DNA of 64,000 nt from Apostichopus japonicus (GCF_037975245.1 NC_092571.1:26116564-26180563), one strand, 5' to 3'; counted from the first letter of the stretch, positions 23,355-37,009 are shown. Notes: generated by a model from the sequence alone, not told the origin. A program made the numbers and translations.

Positions 23355-26300
23355 ATGTTCTGCCTCCGCCTATTGAGGGTCCCCGCAGGCCCGGTTCTGC
23401 GAAATTGTAACCATTTTCCTGTCTCATTGTTGAGAGTAACCACAACTCTAAAGATGTCTCATTTTCCCGCTGTCGAAATTGCCGCACCAGCGGCATTAAA
23501 AAGCCCTATAAACGTTCCCCAGAAATTGTTGCTCGGTGCTGGTCCAGCAGTTTCGTCAGAGAGGGTTCTGCAAGCAGGTGCATTACCATTGCTAGGAATT
23601 TTGCACAGCGAATCGTTCCAGGTATTCACAACTAGGCATAGTCCTAGGCTTAACCTTCAGGCTTTACCTTACGTTTTAGGATATACCTAGGTAACGACAA
23701 ACAGCAATATAGTCTTACAGTATTCCAGCTCCCCTCCCCTTTTCGCACCTTGCATATCAGATGTATGATGAGCATTTGCATCAGAAAAAGGTGGGAGCTA
23801 TGGAAGGGGTGCAGATACATGGATGTCATTTTCAGAACAACCTCTCTAATGAATATACACCACTAACATAGGCTTTTACCTACATATACTATAGCCTACA
23901 CTTAACAATGAAGTCAGTATGTGTTCTGCACCTGGTGCAAAATACAAGTCGAAGTAAGATCCCCAATCTGCTAAAATTATTGGCTTGATTTATAAGTAAG
24001 TTAAACACCATAAATTTAAAGACTTTGCTCCAACTGCAGTTACAAAGACTAAAGATCGAGCCATGGTAGCCTAGCTATGTACACAATTGTTTATAGGGCA
24101 ATAGGATACACACAAATATCCTGTTAATATTTTCATTTGCATCAAGAAAAAGACTATAGTAACATATCTTTGTGTAAGAGTTGTTTTGGATCATGACCAT
24201 TTGTCGGTATATTCCACTCTTAAGTTGGGTTTTTATGTATTCATGTAGTATCTAAAACAGTTGTTTTGTCGTTCTCAAATTATTTCTAGAAATTTTTAGA
24301 ACGACACTTCACATCCCTAACCTAGATATATTTAGTTAATTAATACTGCATGTATTACTATAAATACCCAAGTTAACCTATGTCAAACTTTTACCAATGT
24401 TTAAATTGATGCCAACCTTTTATCAAATGGTATAGTCCCAAAAAAACTTTTGGGGTGGGGAGGGTTGCTTTGGAAAGGTCTTTCCTGATATTTATGCTAA
24501 GTACTGAATCACTCAACAAGCCTAAAAGAGGATTATGTTTGATTTATTCTCATTTATAGGTAATGGATGAAATCAAACTTGGTCTACAATATGTCTTCCA
24601 AACTAAGAACAAACTGACCCTAGCAATAAGTGGCACTGGCCATGCAGGCATGGAGGCAGCTGCTGTCAACGTTCTTGAGCCTGGAGATGTAATCCTGGTC
24701 TGCAAGAAAGGAATCTGGGGTGAACGAATGGCTGACATGGCCGACAGAATGGGTAAGAGATTGTTTGGCAGGGTGCAATAATGTCATTTGTGAGTTTATG
24801 ACCTTGCTGGTTAAATAGTGCAAAATAAAGAATCTTTTCATTTTGATCTGGGCCTTTATTGACCCACTTCCAGGACATTATCTACTGCCTATGTCCTCCA
24901 TACCAACCATTAGTCAGGTTGTAACTACAGCCATATGTGGGATCTTCATTCCAGTAGCATTTAATCAGGGTCGTTCTGTTTGCAGACATTAAAGGGTTTA
25001 CAACATGCAAGACAGGTGTTCATTTTTATCCATTCAATTGTTTCCACCAATTTCTGTTTTGATTAATTTCGATTTAAATATATCATTGAAAAGTGCAAAT
25101 ATCTTGAAATGTTGCACATGTATACCAAACTCGGAAAGATTTATATCCTGAAAATCCAGTCGGAGGGGTTCCCTATTTAAAGTAATAAATATATAATATT
25201 AGAAAGGTTCTGAAAGTCTTTATATATTCTGTACTGTAGAATCGTGCAATAAAGTTCTCAGTGACTTGACTGATTCTATGAATGCCTGAAAAGTTCACGT
25301 AGGATTTGTTTGTTCCTATTCAGGAGCGGATGTGAGAATTGCAGACAAGACCCCAGGAGATGCTTTCACTGCAGCTGACATTGAAGCGGTATGGTTACTA
25401 TTTATAGTATAAATTTGATAACATTAGAGATATATGTACTGTGCACAGCAATTATGTAAATGTGTTCTACATATACTACTGTTTTGTATGTGTCATGATC
25501 TATGACTTCTATGCACTAGTGTATCAATGCATGTTCCTAGGTGATGGTTGTTAAGCTACTGAGCTCAGTATTACAATGTACACTATTCTAGCAGTTTCAT
25601 GAAGTATATTTATGGTCACTACCATAGTACTTAGTTAATAGTATGTATGTATGTATGTATGTATGTATGTATGTATGTATGTATGTATGTATGTATTTTA
25701 GATCCTCCTGCAAGCAGGAACTCGCAAAGAAGCCTCATTGGCTTATCAAAGCCGCAAGCTGACCGAAGTCAGTCTCTTACATTCATATTTAACGTCAATG
25801 ATTATGAATTGTCAATTGTCAACAATTCTGTAACTAGACGACATACATTAATCTGGGAGTGACTCGAACCGGGGACCTTATGATTGAATGGCACCGGCGT
25901 TAACCACAGAGCTAACACTCCTTCTAACACTCCAGTAGTAGAGCTAACACTCCAGTAGTAGATCCCAAGAGGCTTGTAGCTCATTCGAGACTCTTCCCAT
26001 CCGATGATTGGGCATGAAGACCAGCTTGGATAGAGTCTTGCCTTTGTCAAAAGCATTTAGAGACAAACAAGACGGGTGGAATTGTAGTGATAGCATAGTA
26101 ACTGTATAACCTGCAGGTGAACATATAGGGTCGCAGGTCCTAACATGCAGGTTATGGCTATTACTAAGTACTGTATGATATCGATAGCAGTAACATGATG
26201 TACCACACACAGTAGTTAATGAACTAACTTGTACAGCAGCAGGTACAGTGCAGGTACATTAAATAATAATATATATACCTGTAACACCCTGTAGACTTTA

Positions 26301-29300
26301 TCCCACTTTTGCAGAGTACATGGTACTCAGCAGTATACAGTAAGTCTTTACCTATTGCACACATACAGCTATGCCTAATAATAAAGTACACATAGCATGC
26401 ATATAGATATATGTAGGGCTGATAGCAATAAACATGACTGCCATGTTCCTTAACAATCCTGGACCTTCAAACCATTTATGACTCAAATTTGTATTCTAAT
26501 AATAAATGGACAATTGTGATTTTGACTGATTGATTATGAAATAAGTTCAAGAACAGTTTTAATATACAATATGAATGTGTACACACTGTACTGTGAGGGA
26601 AATATCTAAAAACAAGAAATTCAGCCTGTAAATTTGCCTATAGGTCTTCAATTTTAAAAATTTCCATTCCTCTTTAACGCAGCGCTTGTTTTGCAAGATA
26701 TTTAATAATAATAATATTAATTGTACTTGGCCAGGAAGACAATTATCTTACATTGCTAAGCAGCCACATATGCCTGTGGGTGATACCAAATGGTTACTCA
26801 CAATTCATGTAAGGGAATTTTTTCAAATTGGAAGACCATTTTAGATGATAAACTGTGGATTTTTTCCTGGATGGAAAGCCCACCTTACTTTGGCTGGCCA
26901 TGAATCAAACCCACGATCTCCCAGATGCTAGGTTTCATTCCTTCTAACGAGCACTGCCCCCTTAATATTCCCTAGACAATAAAAGCACATAATATTCCCT
27001 CTTTAAGTATATTGCTTTCATACCGTACAGACAGCGAAACCTTCTTGCATAGTCCTGGATCACACCTTTGTAGCTGATATAGCTAGTCCTAGCATATGCA
27101 GCATATTAATAAATAAATACCTTGTCTCAAACAGCAATAGAGAGTGTGAATAAATTTTGTCGATGACATTTTGACATTCATATTTTGCAGGAACTTAAGA
27201 GGCACAAACCCTGTGTAATGTTCATCACCCAAGGGGAGTCTTCAACTGGAGTAGGACAACCAGTGGAAGGCCTCGGAGACCTCTGCCACAAGTAAATGTT
27301 CATCATACAATCACAATTGGGACAATGTTCTTATGCTACACGTACTCTCATGTCATGCTGCAAAGCAAGTTGTACAGTATTGAGATTGACATTCCTGACC
27401 TTTATCTCATAGAACAGGATATTCATAGTGCTCACACAGTTTGTCCATACAGGTGCTTTGAAAAATGTTCACCTGAATTTTTCACTTGAAAGTACTGTAC
27501 CAAGCGGGAAAAAAAATTGTGTGTTATCTGTGTGTTATCAATCCTTATATACAATTATTCTGTAGTTTTGGTTCAAGTATCCTCCACCTCCCATTTCTCT
27601 CCCCCAGCACCCCAAAAAGACCTCCCAATCTTACCTTTATCACACCTTAACTGCTCCTGCACATAATTTTGCTTAATACACAAGTGAAACTCTTTATTCC
27701 AAAATGTTTTAGTTGGGTATGAATATTTCATTTAATATTTACTACCACATTTGTTTGAGTCTATTCGTTTCATTTGAATTTAATCAACTTTTTGGTTTTT
27801 CATGTTCTACCGCATATTCATGAGTTGTTTTGCCCTTTCCTATTAGCTAATACCACTCTATACTGTCTACCCATGTCATGCTTCAAAGCACATAAACTGA
27901 CAGTATGAACAGTTAACCTTTATCTAATAGAAGCATGACATTCATACTGCCAAATCCTGTCAGTTCAAGTGCTTTGAAGCCAGATGTGAAAGTACAGTAT
28001 AGACAAAAGTTGTCTCAACTGGGTGACCTTCTTGTCTTCTAGTTTTATATATTCATGTATTGCTTACCTGTCCCCTCAGATATGACTGCCTTCTCATAGT
28101 GGATGCTGTTGCTTCCCTAGGAGCAATGCCACTTTTTACAGATAAATGGGGTGAGTTATAAGACATCTTCCTTTGTTTTAAATTATAATGGAAGAGAGAC
28201 TGTTATCCGTAAACAAGCAGTAATAATCCTGGAAGTGATAACAGTTAGATGAAATCAAGTATGCATGCTCCATTTCAGTATGATGTGTTGTAAGGATTAT
28301 TAAAGGAGAAACATCATTCATTGATATATGTGGAGTATATCAGTATCCTCACACTAAGATCATGTGTGGTATGTGCTCTTCTTATGTCACAGACATGGTA
28401 CTCAGTTAAATGCTCAGTATCCTCACACTAAGATCATGTGTGGTATGTGCTCTTCTTATGTCACAGACATGGTACTCAGTTAAATGCTCAGTATCCTCAC
28501 ACTAAGATCATGTGTGGTATGTGCTCTTCTTATGTCACAGACATGATACTCAGTTAAATGCTCAGTATCCTCACACTAAGATCATGTGTGGTATTTGCTC
28601 TTCTTATGTCACAGACATGGTACTCAGTTAAGTGCTCAGTATCCTCACACTAAGATCATGTGTGGTATGTACTCTTCTTATGTCACAGACATGGTACTCA
28701 GTTAAATGCTCAGTATCCTCACACTAAGATCATGTGTGGTATGTGCTCTTCTTATGTCACAGACATGGTACTCAGTTAAATGCTCAGTATCCTCACACTA
28801 AGATCATGTGTGGTATGTGCTCTTCTTATGTCACAGACATGATACTCAGTTAAATGCTCAGTATCCTCACACTAAGATCATGTGTGGTATTTGCTCTTCT
28901 TATGTCACAGACATGGTACTCAGTTAAATGCTCAGTATCCTCACACTAAGATCATGTGTGGTATGTACTCTTCTTATGTCACAGACATGGTACTCAGTTA
29001 AATGCTCAGTATCCTCACACTAAGATCATGTGTGGTATGTGCTCTTCTTATGTCACAGACATGGTACTCAGTTAAATGCTCAGTATCCTCACACTAAGAT
29101 CATGTGTGGTATGTGCTCTTCTTATGTCACAGACATGATACTCAGTTAAATGCTCAGTATCCTCACACTAAGATCATGTGTGGTATGTACTCTTCTTATG
29201 TCACAGACATGGTACTCAGTTAAATGCTCAGTATCCTCACACTAAGATCATGTGTGGTATGTGCTCTTCTTATGTCAGATACACAGTAAACAGTTAACTG

Positions 29301-32300
29301 CTCACTATCCCTACACTAAGATCATGTGTAGTATTTAGTCCCTTTACAAGGGAATTGTGATACTCACCTGACGTAATACCTTCGTGATCATGTGGTGACA
29401 GCCTTGATGAGAACTTCGGGGGGGGGGGGGGGTGTGAGTTGAGAGTGGATCAAACTGTTTGCTTTTTCATGCCTAGGCTCTATCCGTGGGAACTCTACTT
29501 TAAAAGTATTAATAACTGCAACATTCAATGGCACTCTACTTTCAAACTACAAGGTCCCTGCTGGCTTCTGAAGAGGTCAAAGGTCACTTGAGATCACCAG
29601 AAGTCAGTCTGAAACTCTTGTAAACACTATAAGTCAAAATTAAGCTTGGATTTACTTCACACTGGGTATGTGAATAGACCTTATTGAGTACAAGTAACCT
29701 ATTGTGTTGCATGAAGTTCATAGGTCATATGAGGTCAACAGGGATCAAAGTCTAAAAACATTGTAAACACAATGACTCAAAAAGTAAAACTTTGACGAAA
29801 CTGTTTTTGTAGGTAGATGCACCGTATTGAGTACAAGATCCATGTTGTTTTCTGATGAGATCCAAGGTTTTCATTGAAGGTTAACAGAGGACAGAATGTG
29901 AAAACCATATAAACAGGGTAATTAAAAAGCTAAAATCTTGGATGAACTTGGTATTTGGATCCACTTTATTTGGTGAAAGAACTTCTGTATAGCTGGTTGA
30001 CATTTTCTCATACCCTGTAAAATGTGGCCAGGAATCACTAAGACTGTTGGTTTTCTGGTTTCATGCATATTCAGCATTTCATATAGTTTTACTGATAGTG
30101 CTTGCTTATACCGAAGAGTTGAATTTCTTCATGTTTGTTTTATCATTACTTCTTTCATTTCCTTTTCCACACAGGTATCGATATTTGTTACTCAGGAACA
30201 CAGAAGGTTCTGAATGCACCCCCAAGCCTTGCACCAATCACATTCAGCCCAAGAGCTCAGTGAGAACTTCTCAATATTTTACAATGACAACTGACAGAAT
30301 ATTAATTTTGTTAAAATGTAAAATGAAAATATGTCAACGTGTGTATATCCTATGCAGAGATTAATATCTCTCCGTGTTTTTCTTATTCCCAGAACAATTT
30401 AACCATTGAATTATTCCATATTAATTATTTGCCTTGTATTCTATCTACATTCAGTTGCTCTGTAGAAAGTCACATTAGGTCATAATAAGAATGAAGAAAG
30501 AGGATAGTAGGTTGTTGAAGGGGACTTGGAGGGGTGTGGTTAGGGTCAAAGCACAGAATTGGAAAGTAATGGATATTTTTACATAATGATGATAAATAAC
30601 ACAATCCTTTTTGACAACCGGATTCCCCTTCAACTGTCATTTGAACAGACTGAGAAGTGTTGAAACTAGAAAAGGCTAAAGGGCTGCATGTGTGGAGTGG
30701 AGGTAAGGCAGGAGTGCTGGAAAGGGTGGGGGGTGGGGTGGGGATGATGCATGGTGTGTGTCTCAGTTGAACAGTAATGGTTATAATTTATAAATCTATT
30801 TAAGTGTATTTATGTAGTAGCATGTTTTATCTATCCATCAAGAGGAATGAACAATGTTTTTATCTTTTACTCTCCAAACTCCAGGGAGAAAATGTCAATG
30901 AGGAAAACCAAAATCCAGTCGTTTTATTTCGATATGAATCTGCTTGGGAATTACTGGGGCTGTGATGAAGGTCCGCGGAAGTACGTAATTATGGATAATA
31001 TGTTGTAGACCGAAGAATTACTTCATTTGTTAATACTTTTGATTTAAGAATTGTCCTTTTACACATGAGAAGCTCATAAATGAAGTGGCTCAATTACTTA
31101 ATCTAGCACACTCTTCGAGAGAGGGTAAGATTTCTTCAGATATGGGGAGATTCCTGGTAAAACCAGGAGTGTTGGCAGGTCTCTAACCCTTCGTTTAATG
31201 AAAAATTTAGTCATATGTCTCTGTCTGATGAATTTATCAATTATGGTATTCTTGAAGAATGCTCTGCAAAATTGTTAAAATTGTTGATGAAGTTTTAAAA
31301 GTAAAGTTATTATTCATGAATTTTTAATTATTTCAATTCTTGAATTTAATTTCCAGGTACCATCATACTGGCCCTATATCAAGCTATTATCAGTTCAGAG
31401 AAGCTCTTGCAGAAATGGCAGAGGAGGTAACAAAGTAATCTTTCAAGTTTTTGTGAATAAACTAAAATATATATTGAAGTTGTTTTGACTAATCAGGATA
31501 AGTTTTTGTGAATAAACTAAAAAATATATATTGAAGTTGTTTTTGACTAGTCAGGATAAGTGTTTGTGAATAAACTAAAATATATATTGAAGTTGTTTTT
31601 GACTAATCAGGATAAGTTTCTGTGAATAAACTAAAAAAAAATATTGAAGTTGTTTAATCAGGATAATTTGAAAGTAAAGGAAATGAATTCTCAGTCAAGT
31701 GTGTTTGAAATGGCAGGTGGGAATGTATTTCTAGCATCTTCTGATGTTTTTGTTTTTGGTTCCAGTCTTACACTTGGAACTTTCAGATACTCTAAAGAGC
31801 ATCAAGTGGATATTGACCAAGACATGTAGAGTTAGTTCTCCCTTTGCCTTCAGCATGACTGCTTTCCAGATATTCAGAGTATCAAACAAATTATGTCACT
31901 GCTATATTGAAGGGAAGGGTGGAGCAGTAAAGAATGAGGCAGCAGTTGTAGCAGGAATTATAGAAATGAAAATACGAAATGTTTGGGGTCAATGGCCCGA
32001 AAAGGTTGACAGCCCAATGTCTGCAGTGAGTAAAGAGAAGCAAATTACATAATTATGATGATGCATGTGAATTAGACTCTAAATGAATACAAAATAACTT
32101 GCAGGTGATCAAAAAGGGGAAAAAAGACCAAAATGAAGAAGGATAGAAAGATAAAAGAGTCAAGAGTTGCTTTTAATAGCGGAAATGAAGTCTCCTCACT
32201 CTTGACTTTGAATGGGAAAACCATTTAGTTCTTTTGTCTTTAAAGTCGCTTTTTAACCCCAAAAATTATGCAATTTGCCTTAGGTTTGTGGCCTAAGGCA

Positions 32301-35300
32301 AGTTGTTTGAAATATGTCATATTGCCTTCTTTGTAAAGATGAACATCGCATTATTCAAATGATATATGTGGGCTTGTAATTAGGGGTTCACTTATTTTGG
32401 CCTAAAATAATTTTGATGAGCACAAAACTCTTTGTCATAGTTTGGGCATATTTAATGAGTTTCCCCAGATTTATAAAAAAAACGTGTATATCTTAGAAAC
32501 AAAATGAGCAAATGGAAAAGTTTCAACAGATTTTGAATAAGATTATCACACACATGAAATGTACTAAATATGGGGCAAATTGTTGTCCATAGACCATTAC
32601 AGTTTGGGACTACACTGAAGGAGGTGGCACCATCATCATCAAGTTACTGTAACGGAGCATTCCAATCATTGAGCTTATTGTAAAGAAATTAATATCTCAA
32701 AAACCCAGAATTATAATAGCTATGACATCATTACTAGCACTCATTGTTCTTTTTTATACAACACCTAATTGTATTCTGGTCATTTGATTGGTCAATTGCT
32801 CGTTGATTGCATGCAAAATCCGCTCTATTCCACTCTATGAGATAGAACCATGGGTTATACTTTTTTGGTAGCACTTTCTTCAATGGCAAGAGAGCAGAGA
32901 AACTGTCTGTTCAAAACAATCTGTTGCATGAGTGCATTTTACCCATCTTAATATAATATGTTGTATAAAACAAATAATGAATGGCTTCCATTCGTGCAAT
33001 AGTGCAAATATTTCATTCGTTGAAAGATGTAATTGGTTCCATTCAACTCGGCTGCACCTCGTTGAATGGAACATTCCATCTTTCAACTCATGAAATATTT
33101 GCACTTTTGCGCTCATAACCATTCATTATTTGTATACTATTCCACTGTGACATATCAAAGCAAAATTTCTGCTTAAAATGAGCAATCTTTATACAATTTA
33201 ACATCCATCTTTACACTTTCCGTGTTCTTTGCAGGGTTTAGAAAACAGCTGGCAAAAACATAAGGATATTATCTCTCAATTCCACAATGGACTGAAGAAG
33301 TTGGGATGTGAGCTCTTTGTGAAAAATGAGGTTTGTTATAAATCATGTTGCCAACATTTTTGTGCACTCTTGAATAAAGATATGTTATTACTTTGAGTAT
33401 TTGGATGGAGATAATATATTTGGTAAAATCCATTGATAGCTTAAGTTATAGATACTACGTGTTCTCTTTGAGGTTGAACTTGTTGGTTAGAATGTTTATC
33501 TCAGAGAACCTTTTAATCTTGTGTTATGTGTGACTACACACAGTTTAAGTCTTTTCATAAATTAGGTACCATCATTATGTTGCAGTTTATTTCGTTTCGT
33601 TTATTTTGTTTTTTTTCATATATACAACAAATTTAGGGAATACAGAGAGTTATGGAATGTGAAAGGAAGATTATCAGGAAATCCTTGTGGGCTTATCAAG
33701 TGATACACTCCCTGTACATAGAGTACACAAATAACTTACAAAAAGAATTAAGAAAAGAACTAAGACAAATAGAAGAAAAGAAGAAAGGAAGAAAAAGAAA
33801 AGAAGGAAAGAGGAACCTCAATCTCAGTATAAGTTGAAGTAAAATCTCTTTAATTTGTATTTAAACAAATTTCGGGAAGGTTGTGACCCGATATTAAGCA
33901 GCAAAGAGTTCCATGTGATGCTTGTACGATGTCGAAGGCTCTATTTTCCTACATTGGTGTGAATGCGTTTAGTTTATCTTTCCTGACATGAATTGTTTAA
34001 ATTAAACCAATTCATTGTGAATGTAAAAGTGGTCTGTCCATACATAATGATCATTTGTAGATTTTGGTTCCAGTGTATTCACTTTAATGCATACTTTTCA
34101 TAACATATTTGGGGTGCACCCTGGTATAGTGAGTTAAACCCATCTGTGCCCACATTGTTTTAATCCATAGGAATATCGTCTTCCAACTATTACTTCTGTG
34201 GTCTTGCCGTCTGATGTGCACTGGAAGGATGTTACGACTCACGTTATGCAAAAGTAAGTATACCCCCATAGAGTATCTGTCCAGGTTTTTAATCTATGTG
34301 GTTGTAAGAGTCAATAATCCATAAATAAACTTAGAGAAAAGGAACCAACCCCAGACACTGTTTCATATCGGAATTCATCAAATGTGTTCAAACCTAACTG
34401 GAAAATGTCAGGAGATTTTGACATTTACTTCATTAATTGAAATGAAACTTGAATAACTTCATCAAATGATTCAATTGAAACACTGCTGTGTTAGAAAAGC
34501 AGTTTCAACCGTCATCTCTAGTTTAAATGAAATCCATTTTTGTGAAGAACTATTTCCCTTAAAATATGGACGGCACGATTTAAAACTCACGTCAGAGGGG
34601 CTGCCATTTTGTCAGTGTGTGTAGTTCCACCAGGATCTGAAACCTTCTCCCATTGTTACTCTATTCATATCTTCAAATTGACTGTAAATGGTGTTGACAC
34701 CACAAACAACACCAGACTGGGTGTTTTCTCAGCAACTTCAGTAGTCTTATTTCAGGTTTCCAAATGCACCACTATTACATGATATAGACAATGTAATAGA
34801 TAAAGAATCTAAAAGAAATCTAAAATTTAAGCACATGTGGTTCGATGTGGAATTTGAATATGAAAACCATATAAAAAAGTCTTTAGTCTTGTTGTGTGAT
34901 AAAACACTAAAGCAGTTATCTTCCAAATAGAATAATATTTGATGTATGAGGAAGGTGTTCATTGCACACACCTCTACGACACTGTCCAATGGTGGTTGGG
35001 TTGCTTCTCCTTGGAAACTTCCATAGGTGACATTTTATGATATTTCAGTGAGGTTGGATTGTTTCCCATGAAGCATATATGCCAACTAAGTTTAACATTT
35101 TGCTAATGGATACTGTATTAATTATATCATTGTAACAGTTGTGCTTTATTATGCATTCACCCAATTGGGACAACTCTGTTTCTATACTGTACTTATGCCT
35201 GCTTCGAAGCACTGGTTTCGACAGTATGAGCAGCATGAATGTCCTGTTTCTATCCAATAAAGGTTAGGAACTGTTCATACTGACAGTATGAGTGCTTTGA

Positions 35301-35819
35301 AGCTTGATATGAGGGGACAGTATATGGTGGTATTAGCATTAGAACCAGTTAAAGGTTGGAAACTGTTCATACTGTCAGTACGAGTGGTTGATATGAGAGA
35401 CCATGATATGAGAGACCATTGTATGGAGTGGTATTATCATTAGAAAGTTGTCTCAACAGGCTGCTCAAGTTAAGTTAATGCTATCTGTCATAGTGAGAAC
35501 CACTTAAAACTTGTTCAATGTAATAACTCTTACAGTGGTAAGAGGGTTTTCATTGCTGACATTAAGACTGCTGTATCGCATTGGTCAAGATAAAAAAAGT
35601 TGCTGTCGCAATCGAGGGAAAAACTCCTAATTTTAACTTGTTTTTTTCTTTTGTAGACATAAGATTGAATTTGCCGGTGGCCTTGGTCCAACTGCAGGTC
35701 AGATCATTAGGATCGGTCTGATGGGACATAATGCCTGTCCAGAGGTCCTGTCCAGGGGTCTGTCTGCCTTAGAGGATGCTATTCAAACAGCCAGACAAAA
35801 AAATTCAGCCAAGATGTAA
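23355..35819 (+). CDS. AGXT: Alanine-glyoxylate (serine-pyruvate) aminotransferase, complete, 11 exons
   Basis: A PLP-dependent class V aminotransferase that converts glyoxylate and alanine to glycine and pyruvate in peroxisomes and/or mitochondria. Exons: 23355-23621, 24560-24752, 25324-25388, 27191-27291, 28080-28150, 30175-30259, 30885-30980, 31357-31426, 33235-33330, 34171-34253, 35657-35819. All join in frame to 429 residues. Family landmarks in order: [69 protein letters not shown] with the PLP lysine at residue 243 (210 counted from Met34; K209 in human AGT), FWGCD-like [21 protein letters not shown] and [17 protein letters not shown]. Counted from Met34 the protein is 396 residues, close to human AGT (392). 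Residues 1-33 are an Arg-containing, acid-free presequence. The C-terminus is AKM, a PTS1-like tripeptide. Confidence 0.97.
25641..25696. repeat. (GTAT)n microsatellite
   Basis: About 14 tetramers in AGXT intron 3. The MYVCMYVC-type frame across it is an artefact. Confidence 0.95.
25700..26060 (-). repeat. tRNA-like SINE, family C
   Basis: On the minus strand, TTAGCTCTGTGGTTAACGCC (A-box-like) is followed about 30 bases later by CCGGTTCGAGTCACTCCC (B box). Only one copy was seen in the window, in AGXT intron 3; the borders are uncertain. Confidence 0.45.
26695..26965 (-). repeat. tRNA-derived SINE, family B, copy 2 (diverged)
   Basis: Left tail is (TAA)n at 26704-26717. Minus-strand GGGTTTGATTCATGGCC resembles a decayed B box, followed by the family B body. 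Lies in AGXT intron 3. Confidence 0.5.
27846..28020. mobile_element. Near-palindromic MITE, family 3, copy 1
   Basis: The left part CTATACTGTCTACCC with CATGCTTCAAAGCAC is mirrored by GTGCTTTGAAGCCAG and ACAGTATAGAC at the right. Related sequence occurs at about 27330-27490 and in inverse at 35155-35345. It ends about 60 bases before AGXT exon 5. Confidence 0.55.
28338..29290. repeat. 74-bp tandem array with four-monomer higher-order structure
   Basis: About 13 units, each containing CTCAGTATCCTCACACTAAG, then ATCATGTGTGGTAT and CTTCTTATGTCACAGACATG, at exact 74-base spacing. Diagnostic variants cycle in order. Located in AGXT intron 5 shortly after exon 5; the last unit is diverged. Confidence 0.95.
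31440..31665. repeat. About 58-bp tandem repeat after the AGXT exon 8 donor
   Basis: Four units of AAGTTTTTGTGAATAAACTA, then AAATATATATTGAAGTTG and TTTTGACTAATCAGGAT, beginning about 14 bases past the donor. Confidence 0.85.
32960..33140. mobile_element. Palindromic foldback element in AGXT intron 8
   Basis: ACAAATAATGAATGG at 32967 and CCATTCATTATTTGTAT at 33118 are inverse. Internal arms GTGCAAATATTTCATTCGTT and the inverse of TGAAATATTTGCAC, plus CATCTTTCAA, extend the imperfect palindrome to about 80 bp per arm. Confidence 0.6.
35155..35470. mobile_element. Near-palindromic MITE, family 3, copy 2 plus fragment
   Basis: Contains TATACTGTACTTATGCCTGC, TTCGAAGCACTG, AGTATGAGTGCTTTGAAGC and GACAGTATATGGTGGTATTA, the inverse of 27846-28020, followed by a partial repeat to about 35470. 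Lies in the last AGXT intron. Confidence 0.5.
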
Positions 35820-36051
35820 ACAAACTTGTAAAATTCTGAACCTCATCCTGATCATCATCAAAGACTTTTCAAATACAGTAAACACTCAACAGTGTTTTGA
35901 TCGTCACCTTTAGTATGTTGTGCTATATGCTGAGAAATAAGTATTTCACAAAAATCACAGGGGTGATTACTTTAGAAAGAAGGGGTGATTACTCTAGAAA
36001 CAAGAAAGGGGTAGGTAGGTAGGTAGGTGGGTGGGGTTTAAGGGATGATGC

Positions 36052-36057
36052 AATAAA
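36052..36057 (+). promoter_or_regulatory. Possible AGXT polyadenylation signal
   Basis: AATAAA lies about 230 bases after the AGXT stop codon and just before the SINE copy at 36090. Assigned by position only. Confidence 0.4.
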
Positions 36058-36089
36058 AGATGCTTATCATTGTTAACTGTTGTTACAGC

Positions 36090-36410
36090 AATTATAATAA
36101 TAAAGTGGCCACTTATAACACGCCATATCTGTCCACTTGACACTCTTGATGCAGGTGAATGTTCAAGGCCAAGGCCCTCTCACACGACTTTACAACTTAA
36201 CCCTGGTCATTGGTAACCTGCCATAGCTGCACACCAAAGTGTGCACAATTTAATCAATCTCTCCTAGGGGAACCACAGTTCACCTCATCCATGTGTCCCC
36301 CGGGGGACTTCCCATAGGGTGCAGCCACAAACCGACGCATGCAACTATATTTACAAGTTTCCTCGCAAGTCCCAAAATATACACCTTGATGAAGAGATAC
36401 ATTTAATAAC
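36090..36410 (-). repeat. tRNA-derived SINE, family A, copy 3
   Basis: An AATAATAAA-type tail at the left is followed by the shared family A body (block around 36195-36250, then GGACTTCCCATAGGGTGCAG). The tRNA-related head is missing, so this copy is truncated. It lies just past the AGXT poly(A) signal. Confidence 0.65.
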
Positions 36411-37009
36411 ATATGTTAGTATCTTGTTTGGATTTAGTATTCCTCAATTTAGTCAAGATTTATCAAACATCATCTTTTAACTTGGTGAATAACTTCGGTT
36501 CAGGGTGACAGGCATATTGGTGATGTTGGAGTAGCTTTTCGTGTTTGGTCGAAAAATTTATTAAACTTCAATTGCCTGTGATTCATAATGCAAGATTTCA
36601 ATTCATCAAAATATCTTTAGAATGTTTTCCCAGATTTTACGTTTACCAACCAATGGTAGGCAAATGAGCAAGATCCCATTTTGCTGTTCTCAATATTTCT
36701 TCACCCAGACAATTTTTCACATTTATAAAATTAAAGCAGTAAGCATTCACATATTTGTTAGATTGCCTGTCATTATTGAAGGCACACTAAAAGGCTATCT
36801 ATATTTGCATTGTAGAGGTTCAAGAAAACAATTTGTCTGTCATGGTTTATGGTATTACATGCCATCAATTTGCTTCTTAGCATTTTAACCTGTGTGTGAA
36901 AAAGGATTTTTTTGTAGTAATATTTTATCTATTAAAAATAATACCATTGTGAGTTGATTGTAAGTTTTACAGATCATGTTTAACTTTCAGATATTTGCCA
37001 TTTATTCCC

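Noticed and set aside
23092-23496. 134-codon minus-strand ORF over AGXT exon 1
   Set aside because: Antisense of a well-supported coding exon and of the upstream repeat tract.
25840-25920. Possible tRNA gene on the minus strand
   Set aside because: A- and B-box-like sequences exist, but no acceptor stem pairs and it continues into a longer SINE-like body.
31744-32052. 102-codon plus-strand ORF in AGXT intron 8
   Set aside because: No recognisable domain, overlaps the downstream edge of a tandem repeat region, and AGXT exons on both sides join without it.
33652-33837. Lys/Glu-rich 61-codon ORF
   Set aside because: Purine-rich low-complexity intron sequence; no splice sites that fit AGXT phases.
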